From CAYGFH01 sp964356315 (GTDB lineage: Bacteria > Patescibacteriota > Microgenomatia > UBA10105 > UBA927), in NCBI GenBank assembly GCA_964356315.1, contig CAYHHA010000043.1, positions 1 through 10,574 on the forward strand: a stretch of DNA of 10,574 nucleotides. The letters are read 5' to 3'. The translations under genes were made by a program, and so were the position numbers. Positions 4,697-10,525 of the stretch are shown here, one piece after another (positions within the stretch are counted from its first letter, which is position 1; every line of letters begins with the position of its first letter). The notes below the pieces were generated by a model, which was given only the letters and a program-made list of their open reading frames with translations, did no database searches and was not told where the DNA came from.

Positions 4697-5488
4697 TCAG
4701 TCAATACCCGAAGAACACCCAGAGGGAGAAATCAAAGCGGATAAAATATATTTCAGTGCTTTTTTTTGATCGACCAGACACCAATTATGGTGACCTTCAA
4801 TGTATTGAATCTGCGTATGAGGGACAAGCACATGGAGTTTCTTCATATAGGATATAGGCAATAATTCATCCTGTTTCCCCCAAATAATAGAAACGGGAGC
4901 TGAAATATTCTTAAGAATTCGCTCATCTTCACACAGACACTGGGTGATCGTCTGAAAAATAGGCTTCAGTGGATTCTTCATAAGCACACGACCTACGTCC
5001 CCTGCAAGTTTCTTTAGGATACTACTGTCTTTTTCTTGTGCTAATTTTGCTATGGCGTTATACACCATCGAGGGGTATTTTTTCAGAATCTCGGGGCGTT
5101 GAAAGGGAATGCCAATAGGATTACACCCGACTACATGGGATACTTTTTTCGTCGTTGCCGCCATATGAAGCGCTATCCCTCCGCCAAACGAGTGTCCCAC
5201 AACAACGACACTATCCCACCCGCGGGAAAGAAGTAATTCATCAAACAGCACTGCATATTGCTCCAAAGAAAGCGTTGTTTCCAATCTGGATTTCCCAAAC
5301 GGAGGAATATCCGGGACGAGAATTTCATAACTCTCTGATAATCCTTCAAGAAGTTCGTCAAATATAAACGGATCCACCCATGTTCCATGCAGAAAAAGCA
5401 TTTTTTCTCCATGTCCTACTATTCGATACCGGATAGGCACCCCAGGGATCCGATTGCTGTGGAAAACTTCATCAGATGTCACGTACAT
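4697..5488 (-). CDS. Alpha/beta hydrolase
   Basis: A 263-residue alpha/beta-hydrolase-fold enzyme. Visible features in order: oxyanion-hole HGTW at residues 34-37, DIPPFGKS around 60-67, the nucleophile elbow GHSFGG with Ser100, an acid in WGKQDELLP (Asp207), and the catalytic histidine in EGHHNW (His233 or His234). A cap domain lies between about 125 and 190. Such proteins hydrolyse esters, lipids or related bonds; the substrate cannot be read from the sequence. The ATG at 5488 lies 3 bp after the stop of the glycosyltransferase, with no Shine-Dalgarno, so translation is probably coupled. Pairing with a GT4 enzyme hints at envelope lipid or glycolipid work, which is inference. A run of eight T follows the stop codon on its strand. 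Confidence 0.92.
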   Translation of the reverse strand: MYVTSDEVFHSNRIPGVPIRYRIVGHGEKMLFLHGTWVDPFIFDELLEGLSESYEILVPDIPPFGKSRLETTLSLEQYAVLFDELLLSRGWDSVVVVGHSFGGGIALHMAATTKKVSHVVGCNPIGIPFQRPEILKKYPSMVYNAIAKLAQEKDSSILKKLAGDVGRVLMKNPLKPIFQTITQCLCEDERILKNISAPVSIIWGKQDELLPISYMKKLHVLVPHTQIQYIEGHHNWCLVDQKKALKYILSALISPSGCSSGID

Positions 5489-5491
5489 ACA

Positions 5492-6685
5492 TTAGTTTTT
5501 TGCGGATTCTATCACCTGCACATACTCGTTTTCCAACAGTTTTACTGTATGAGAAGTACAATGTTCTTTTGATTTTTTTATAGATCCGAGAGAGAGTTTT
5601 TTTCGCCTAACCTCATCCGAAAAAAGCGTAATCACACCCTTTGCAATAGGTCGTGCGCCAGAAGTTACAGGTATTCCGTTTGTTTCATCCACCAACTCAG
5701 AAACACCCCGTTTGTTTGTCGCAACAATAGGAAGCCCGTGAGCCATCGCTTCGATCATCGACATGGATTGATTTTCTATTTTACTTGCTGAAACATATAT
5801 ATCAGCACAGGCATAAATGCTTTGTCGTAATAATTCTCTTCGCGATATACATCCAGTAAATATAACTGAGCTTCCCACGCCAAGTTTTTTTGCGAGTTGC
5901 CTCAGTTTTTGTTCCATTGGACCATACCCAACAATCATAAGCATGGCCTTAGGATCATGTGCCCTCACTATCACCCAGGATTTAATCAATACATCCACAC
6001 TCTTTTCAATCGATAATCGACCAACAAATATAGCAACATGATCTTGCAGGTCTAACCCAAATCGCTTTCTATTTTTTTCTCTGTTTGCATATATATCTCG
6101 TGCGATAAGGGCGTCGTCAATTCCGTTAGGGATGACCACGCTTCTGGATGTTAGGCCGTAATTCAATAACTCCCGTTGGCCAGAAACAGAAGGACAGATA
6201 ACCACATCCGCATAGTTATGAAAATTTATATTTAGCCGTGTCAACGGATATTTCAAGAAGGTAAACATCGTGTTGAATCTGAAATTCTTCATAAAATCTT
6301 TATCCAAATAAAAGGTATGAAATGTGAGGACTATAGGAAGCTTTTGAAGCTTCGCAGCCACCATCGCCTCGATAGATATTGGCAACGGATCATTTATATG
6401 GACAACCTCAATCGATAAGTCGCGAAATGCTTTGGTCAATTGGTATAACGCCGGCTTGGTTAAGCGTAAATCCGGATACACCACAGCAGAGACAGACGGC
6501 AGAAGTACAATAGAAAATGGGTATTTAGAGATATCTATAATCGTTTTTTTCGCAGGAGCAGGAGCAGGAGCAAATATCGTGACAGCGTGCCCGCGCTTGG
6601 AGAGTTCGGTAGCCGTATCGAGTACATAGCTAAGTACCCCGTTGATCTGTGGTAAAAATGACCCTGATATGATTGCAATGTTCAT
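5492..6685 (-). CDS. Glycosyltransferase family 4 (GT-B fold)
   Basis: A 397-residue GT4 enzyme of normal length. The N-terminal Rossmann half opens with MNIAIISGSFLPQINGVLSY (glycine loop NGV) and carries HINDPLP and LTFHTFYLD, features common in lipid-glucosylating and related GT4 enzymes. The C-terminal half has IPNGID (185-190), FVGRLSIEKSVD (220-231) with the phosphate-binding Arg/Lys pair, and the EX7E nucleotide-sugar motif from Glu304 to Glu312 (ENQSMSMIE). Expected role: transfer of a nucleotide-activated sugar to a lipid or polysaccharide at the inner face of the membrane; the exact acceptor is unknown. A six-base GCAGGA microsatellite (6552-6569) encodes an Ala-Pro run at residues 39-45, in a surface loop. 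No Shine-Dalgarno is seen, but a good promoter lies 40 bp upstream. It is the first gene of an operon with the alpha/beta hydrolase. Confidence 0.94.
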   Translation of the reverse strand: MNIAIISGSFLPQINGVLSYVLDTATELSKRGHAVTIFAPAPAPAKKTIIDISKYPFSIVLLPSVSAVVYPDLRLTKPALYQLTKAFRDLSIEVVHINDPLPISIEAMVAAKLQKLPIVLTFHTFYLDKDFMKNFRFNTMFTFLKYPLTRLNINFHNYADVVICPSVSGQRELLNYGLTSRSVVIPNGIDDALIARDIYANREKNRKRFGLDLQDHVAIFVGRLSIEKSVDVLIKSWVIVRAHDPKAMLMIVGYGPMEQKLRQLAKKLGVGSSVIFTGCISRRELLRQSIYACADIYVSASKIENQSMSMIEAMAHGLPIVATNKRGVSELVDETNGIPVTSGARPIAKGVITLFSDEVRRKKLSLGSIKKSKEHCTSHTVKLLENEYVQVIESAKN

Positions 6686-6725
6686 AAGCTATGAAACAGT
6701 AGAGAGAGTATTTGATACTATGGGT

Positions 6726-6755
6726 ATTATAGCGTATATGCACGGCCTGCATCAA
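6726..6755 (-). promoter_or_regulatory. Promoter of the glycosyltransferase-hydrolase operon
   Basis: On the minus strand a perfect -10 TATAAT (6726-6731) and a -35 TTGATG (6750-6755, 4/6) are 18 bp apart. The -35 begins 2 bp beyond the ligase stop codon (6758-6760). Predicted transcription starts near 6719, leaving a leader of about 34 nt without Shine-Dalgarno before the ATG at 6685. Confidence 0.78.
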
Positions 6756-6757
6756 AA

Positions 6758-8539
6758 TTACGAGCCCTGCTGATTGCTTTGATTTGCAAACATCCCTTGA
6801 AGCTCTTCAACAGTCGTTGCCTGGTCTGGAGACTTGTCATCCCGGACACGGACCAACCTCGGAAATCGCACAGCAATTCCTGCTCCATGGGTAGAAGACT
6901 TTGTCAGGTCATCCCCCGCTATCTCAACCACAATCTTCGGGGCTACCCACACATCAGGGGCAAACATCTTATTCACATACAAATATTCTTTCGGCTGTTC
7001 GTTCACATGAATCGATTCAAGTGAACTGTTGAGTGTTTTCCACATTTCATCGGTGACACCAGTCCCAATCTTTGTTACCGTTACGAACCCCTCTTCGGTT
7101 CTGACACCTACCAAAAACATTCCGATGCCAAATCCTGACCTCTTTCCCTCTCCCCTTGAATATCCCATGACAACGGCATCAATCGTATCGGTCAGCTTTC
7201 CTGCCTTTCCCTCTTCTTCTTTAAATTTCACCCAAGAATAATTTTTCCGTCCAGGCTCATACCCACTATTCCATTTTTTGATGACGACACCTTCCAAGCC
7301 TTTTTGAATTTGCTCGTCATGATAGTCCCGAAGTTCTTGAGGATTAGACGTGAGTAGAAAAGGAGAAAGGGACAGTAATTTTTTCTCTCTCACAACGCGT
7401 TTTAATAATGCCTTGCGTTCGGATAATGGAACGTGTAGTAACTCTTTCCCGTTAAGATAAAGGATATCGAATACAAAAAATTTGAGTGGCATGCGTTTAC
7501 TCACTTCTTCTATGTCATGTTTGCGCTTCCGGGTCATGGTCTCTTGAAATGAAGCGAGTTTTCCGCTTTTTTCATCAATTCCAACTGCTTCACAGTCAAG
7601 TATGACGTCAGTTACATCAAGTTCGTCAGATAGACCAGACAACTCCGGATACATTGCCGTCGTATTCTCCAAATTCCTCGAAAACGTCCGTATGAATTGT
7701 CCTTCTTGTCCCTTGTCCCCTGCCCCTTGTCTCTTGAAATGTATCTGCGTTCTCACCCCATCATACTTCGGCTCCACTGCGACTTCACCCATTTTTTCAA
7801 TCATCTCGTCAGCCGTAGGTATTCGCTGACACAAAGCCGCAAGTATTGGTGCACCGACTTTTGCATGGACAGTTTCAAGACCTTTTATTCCATGTGTCTT
7901 GATGGTCTCTGCGATAAATCCGATATCAGGCCGTACGTTAAATGCGCGCTCAAGCTCCACTCTGTGGGATTTGTCTCCCGAGAGCATCCAAGAAAAGCTA
8001 TCCAATATCGTCATATCAGAAAATCCAAGCCTGAGCTTATCAAGAGTAATTTTTACAATATACCGAACAGAAAGAGGGTTAGAGGTGTTCAAAAGCGCTG
8101 ATATCTGTTCAATTTTTCCATCTTGAGAACCTGCCCCACCAAGCGTTGCGACAGACAGAAGTGCCGCAAATACATCTGAAACTGTGGGTGTTTTCTCATG
8201 ACTCATGATTCCTGCCTCGCCGGAGGGTAAGCGTGATTGCCGATTTGCCAGCTGTTCCGCAGCGATTCCCAGATCCCCTGCTTCCTTAAATATATGAGTC
8301 ACAGACGCAACATCAGTTGCGTATGCCTGCGCAATGGCTCGTATCATGAGTTTATCTGCCATGCCAAATTCAATAGCTTCATACAGAGGGGCAACACGAC
8401 CTTGAAGGAGGTAACACGTGTTTTCAATTTCAAGAGCGGTAGTCTTAGCAAACAAACGGGACAAAATCTCCGTCATCGCGTTACGGGAGGGAGTCTCTTC
8501 AATAGACTTCATGAAACTCGCAAGTTCAGAAAATTTCAC
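6758..8539 (-). CDS. ATP-dependent DNA ligase, archaeal type
   Basis: A 593-residue ligase matching the archaeal/eukaryal ATP-dependent class in length and layout: N-terminal DNA-binding domain (1-240), nucleotidyltransferase domain and OB-fold. Motif I is EPKYDGVR with the AMP-accepting Lys258; motif III is FFVFDILYLNG (354-364); motif IV EGVVIK (416-421); motif V WVKFK (436-440); the C-terminal RFPRLVRVRDDK (558-569) is motif VI. It should seal nicks using ATP, unlike the NAD-dependent LigA usual in bacteria. The start is GTG, overlapping the preceding gene's TGA by 4 bases; N-terminal MKFSELASFM matches the usual archaeal start. Between VRTQIH and TFSRN there is an extra Gly/Gln-rich loop of about ten residues (269-281), encoded by degenerate 7-bp repeats. 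Acquisition from archaea or a shared CPR pool is inference. Confidence 0.96.
   Translation of the reverse strand: MKFSELASFMKSIEETPSRNAMTEILSRLFAKTTALEIENTCYLLQGRVAPLYEAIEFGMADKLMIRAIAQAYATDVASVTHIFKEAGDLGIAAEQLANRQSRLPSGEAGIMSHEKTPTVSDVFAALLSVATLGGAGSQDGKIEQISALLNTSNPLSVRYIVKITLDKLRLGFSDMTILDSFSWMLSGDKSHRVELERAFNVRPDIGFIAETIKTHGIKGLETVHAKVGAPILAALCQRIPTADEMIEKMGEVAVEPKYDGVRTQIHFKRQGAGDKGQEGQFIRTFSRNLENTTAMYPELSGLSDELDVTDVILDCEAVGIDEKSGKLASFQETMTRKRKHDIEEVSKRMPLKFFVFDILYLNGKELLHVPLSERKALLKRVVREKKLLSLSPFLLTSNPQELRDYHDEQIQKGLEGVVIKKWNSGYEPGRKNYSWVKFKEEEGKAGKLTDTIDAVVMGYSRGEGKRSGFGIGMFLVGVRTEEGFVTVTKIGTGVTDEMWKTLNSSLESIHVNEQPKEYLYVNKMFAPDVWVAPKIVVEIAGDDLTKSSTHGAGIAVRFPRLVRVRDDKSPDQATTVEELQGMFANQSNQQGS
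7706..7733. repeat. Degenerate heptamer array inside the ligase gene
   Basis: Four consecutive 7-bp units, TTGTCCC, TTGTCCC, CTGCCCC, TTGTCTC, followed by a half-matching TTGAAAT. A further TTGTCCT sits at 7697-7703, two bases out of phase. The frame remains open across it. It encodes about residues 269-278 of the ligase, the Gly/Gln-rich loop after motif I. The period equals that of the intergenic arrays in this window. Confidence 0.75.
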
Positions 8540-8715
8540 CTGATAAAAAGGAAATAGGCAGCGATAATTATAACAATAAACACTAATCCAAACCCGATGG
8601 CCACATACCCTTCAGAATCGCTTTTTGATAGTTTATCAAACCCCTGAACAACCACCATGAGAGCAAAAAAAGAAGGAATGATCAAAAACGCATATGTTAT
8701 TCCCGAGCTATCCAT
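8536..8715 (-). CDS. Small two-span membrane protein upstream of the ligase
   Basis: A 59-residue protein, MDSSGITYAFLIIPSFF at the start, with two hydrophobic segments (about 6-24 and 36-57) joined by a polar loop FDKLSKSDSEGY and ending in a short Arg tail. I prefer the ATG at 8715: the upstream Met at 8754 lies in a tandem repeat and would add an aromatic-rich peptide encoded by it, and a possible promoter sits just before 8715. The stop TGA shares 4 bases (GTGA) with the ligase GTG start, so the two are translationally coupled. Family unknown; that the coupling has any functional meaning is unproven. A chance reading frame is not excluded, but the clean two-helix pattern and the overlap favour a real gene. 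Confidence 0.62.
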   Translation of the reverse strand: MDSSGITYAFLIIPSFFALMVVVQGFDKLSKSDSEGYVAIGFGLVFIVIIIAAYFLFIR

Positions 8716-8726
8716 ATACAAATGAC

Positions 8727-8754
8727 GGTATAAATTCCAATTAATAAATTCCAA
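8727..8754 (-). promoter_or_regulatory. Possible promoter of the small membrane protein-ligase operon
   Basis: Minus-strand TTGGAA (8749-8754) and TATACC (8727-8732) are 16 bp apart, with the -35 inside a 14-bp repeat unit. Predicted start of transcription is near 8720, five bases before the ATG at 8715, close to leaderless. Both boxes deviate from consensus. Confidence 0.35.
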
Positions 8755-8773
8755 TTAACAAATTCCAATTTTC
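8732..8773. repeat. 14-bp tandem repeat (twice 7)
   Basis: Three tandem 14-bp units: AAATTCCAATTAAT, AAATTCCAATTAAC and AAATTCCAATTTTC. Fourteen is twice the heptamer period found elsewhere in the window. The rest of the gap to the Fic gene (8774-8826) is low-complexity AT-rich sequence with no feature seen. Confidence 0.85.
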
Positions 8774-8826
8774 AAACTGCAAATGAATCGTATAGTATTG
8801 TAATTTGTTTGATACTTGGTATTTGA

Positions 8827-9879
8827 TTATTGGTTATTAGTTTTTAAGGTATACCTGACTCCTTTTGTCGTCCCCTCTTTTTTCACTATACCCTTTTTCA
8901 TAAGGTCCTTCAATTCGCGAAGTACCGTATCTTCAGAAATCATTGGGAACAGTTCAAAAAACGCTTTATTCTGTAAAAATCCATTTTCTTGAACAAACTC
9001 CACGATCTTTATTTGCCGTTCGGTGAGCGTCAACTGCTGACCCCCTAAGGATTTTTTCATTTTCAAATCAGTGGAGAGCGACTTCACTTTTTCTTTTATA
9101 CGAGTAAGCTCTATAGCGAGCCCTTCAGTAAAGTACTCAAGCCAAGGGGTGACATTTCCATTCATCTTACCCACCATCTGAAGAGCATCATAGTATGCCA
9201 CGGGCTCACGATCATAGTGTTCTTCCAAAGAGAAAAATCGCTTGATGTCATATCCCGCTTTCGTAAGCACCATAGTCGCAACAGCCCGTGCAACTCGTCC
9301 ATTTCCATCGATAAAAGGGTGTATGCGTACCGTCTCATAATGCGCAATCCCCGATTTGAGCACTACATGGAGCTCATCAGCAGACGTCTCATTTAACCAT
9401 TGTAAGAAAGAAGAAATCAAAAAAGGCACTTCAATGGCAGGAGGAGGCCGAAAGGTAATCTCTCCGGTTTGACTATTTCTCACAACAACTTGAGTTTTTC
9501 GAAAGACTCCTGTCGCATCATCAGGTAATATTCGATGCACAGTCAATTCATGAATATGCTTGATCATTTCATCGCTCACCTCTGGCTTCTCATATTCTTC
9601 AATAAACTTAAGCACATTTCTATAGTTCAATACTTCTTGGATATCACGATCTCTTCCCACGATTTTTGCACCAGAAAGCACTTTTTCTGCCTCGTGAATG
9701 GTGAGCTCATTGCCTTCGATGTGTGTCCCATGGTGGACCGTGCGAACGAGCGCATCTTCACGGAACTTGGATTCCCACGCTGGAACCAATGGAGCATTCT
9801 CTATCACCTCTTTGGCCGCCTCAATAATCCCAATATATTTTAGGATTTTATTGGTAATGGTAAAATTTGGTGTATACAT
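8827..9879 (-). CDS. Fic-domain protein (probable AMPylase) with C-terminal winged helix
   Basis: A 350-residue Fic protein. The catalytic motif HPFIDGNGRVAR is at residues 187-198 with His187, the Asp191/Asn193 pair and Arg195. The flap lies near GVFRKTQVVV (124-133), followed by RPPP (144-147). An N-terminal inhibitory helix carries GTHIEGNEL with Glu55, as in class II Fic proteins, although the usual Ser/Thr four residues before the Glu is Gly51 (Thr52 follows). The C-terminal part (about 281-345, LTLTERQIKIVEFVQENG onward) looks like a winged helix-turn-helix. Fic enzymes transfer AMP, or sometimes other groups, to Ser/Thr/Tyr of target proteins; the wHTH class is often thought to be self-regulating through DNA. 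The target is unknown. The ATG at 9879 has no Shine-Dalgarno and begins 2 bp from a 79-bp tandem repeat with dyads, a possible operator for its own wHTH. Confidence 0.93.
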   Translation of the reverse strand: MYTPNFTITNKILKYIGIIEAAKEVIENAPLVPAWESKFREDALVRTVHHGTHIEGNELTIHEAEKVLSGAKIVGRDRDIQEVLNYRNVLKFIEEYEKPEVSDEMIKHIHELTVHRILPDDATGVFRKTQVVVRNSQTGEITFRPPPAIEVPFLISSFLQWLNETSADELHVVLKSGIAHYETVRIHPFIDGNGRVARAVATMVLTKAGYDIKRFFSLEEHYDREPVAYYDALQMVGKMNGNVTPWLEYFTEGLAIELTRIKEKVKSLSTDLKMKKSLGGQQLTLTERQIKIVEFVQENGFLQNKAFFELFPMISEDTVLRELKDLMKKGIVKKEGTTKGVRYTLKTNNQ

Positions 9880-9881
9880 AG

Positions 9882-10057
9882 TGAGATCACGCTAAATTGA
9901 TTCAAAGAAATTTAGTGTAGATCGAACTATACCCGGAGCGTTTCCGCGCAGGGTATCGTCTGAGATCACGCTAAATTGATTCAAAGAAATTTAGTGTAGA
10001 TCGAACTATACCCGGAGCGTTTCCGCGCAGGGTATCGTCTGAGATCACGCTACATTG
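9882..10057. repeat. 79-bp tandem repeat, two full copies plus partial
   Basis: Two identical copies (9882-9960 and 9961-10039) and an 18-bp start of a third (10040-10057, one mismatch), which then passes into a CCATGAA-type heptamer array. Each unit holds two dyads. In copy 1, CGCTAAATT (9890-9898) pairs with AATTTAGTG (9909-9917), flanked by GATC on both sides (9885-9888, 9920-9923). ATACCC (9929-9934) pairs with GGGTAT (9951-9956) around an inner GAGCG / CGCGC stem with a TTTC loop. The array starts 2 bp from the Fic start codon and lies between divergent genes. It is not a CRISPR: there are no variable spacers. Confidence 0.95.
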
Positions 10058-10062
10058 CTTCT

Positions 10063-10118
10063 ATGAACCATGAACCATGAACCATGAACCATGAACCATG
10101 AACCATGAACCATGAACC
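10063..10118. repeat. Heptamer array, unit ATGAACC (8 copies)
   Basis: Eight perfect copies, in register with the CCATGAA unit at 3441-3475. It directly abuts the -35 box of the DUF5654 promoter (10124). Minus-strand reading frames with repeated HGSWFMV peptides are translations of this repeat. Confidence 0.95.
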
Positions 10119-10123
10119 ATGAC

Positions 10124-10152
10124 TTGCAATTCCCGCACAATACCCGTATAAT
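10124..10152 (+). promoter_or_regulatory. Near-consensus promoter, leaderless mRNA predicted
   Basis: TTGCAA (10124-10129, 5/6) and a perfect TATAAT (10147-10152) with an ideal 17-bp spacer. Only six bases separate the -10 from the ATG at 10159, so transcription should begin at or beside the A of ATG. No Shine-Dalgarno can be present on such a transcript. Confidence 0.85.
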
Positions 10153-10158
10153 ACCCGC

Positions 10159-10455
10159 ATGGCACAAAAAAAGCAATCCCCCCACTTTCCCGCCGTGGCG
10201 GGACAGGGCAAGGATCCTAAACTCACCGTCGTTGTACTCAAACAAATGCTTACCTTGGCCACAAGTGGATTTGGATTGGTCGCCGCCCTTGCGTGGAATG
10301 GGGCTATTTCGGAATTAGTAAACTCGTACATAAAACCCTATTTTGCCCAAGAGAGCGGGTTTATTTCCATGTTCATCTATGCTGTTATTGTGACTGTCAT
10401 CGCCGTTATGGTGACCATAAATCTCTCCCGAATCATCCAGCGATTGGAAAAATAA
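10159..10455 (+). CDS. DUF5654 family small membrane protein
   Basis: A 98-residue protein with a basic, proline-containing N-terminus (about 1-22) and two hydrophobic helices (about 31-50 and 68-88). It carries the family-typical TLATSGFGLVAALAWNGAI in the first helix and FIYAVIVTVIAVMVTINLSRI in two parts around the second. DUF5654 proteins are short membrane proteins of unknown role found in archaea and CPR bacteria. The start at 10159 is supported by the promoter, which leaves room only for a leaderless message. It is transcribed away from the Fic gene, sharing the repeat-filled region between them. After the stop there is a weak CCATTCTGG fold and a seven-T run (10464-10474), a possible weak terminator. 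Confidence 0.88.
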   Translation: MAQKKQSPHFPAVAGQGKDPKLTVVVLKQMLTLATSGFGLVAALAWNGAISELVNSYIKPYFAQESGFISMFIYAVIVTVIAVMVTINLSRIIQRLEK

Positions 10456-10465
10456 CCATTCTGGA

Positions 10466-10525
10466 ATTTTTTTAGTATAAATTCCAAGCACCAAATCTCA
10501 ACATCCAAACGAATTCCAATTTCCA
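10466..10525. repeat. Low-complexity CCAAAT/ATTCCAA stretch
   Basis: Short degenerate motifs (AAATTCCAAGCACC, CATCCAAACG, AATTCCAATTTCC) of the same texture as 3285-3330 and 2795-2815. No gene seen. Probably decayed heptamer-type repeats. Confidence 0.5.

Noticed and set aside
7602..8557. Plus-strand reading frames up to 134 codons
   Set aside because: Antisense shadows of the ligase, with no recognisable domain and no ribosome binding site.
8827..9879. Fic gene as the toxin half of a FicT/FicA pair
   Set aside because: No small antitoxin gene is adjacent, and the protein carries its own inhibitory helix with Glu55.
9882..10057. CRISPR array or attachment site
   Set aside because: The repeat units are contiguous and identical with no variable spacers, and there are no cas genes or integrase in the window.
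10045..10331. Minus-strand reading frames with repeated HGSWFMV peptides
   Set aside because: They are translations of the ATGAACC heptamer array running antisense into the DUF5654 gene.
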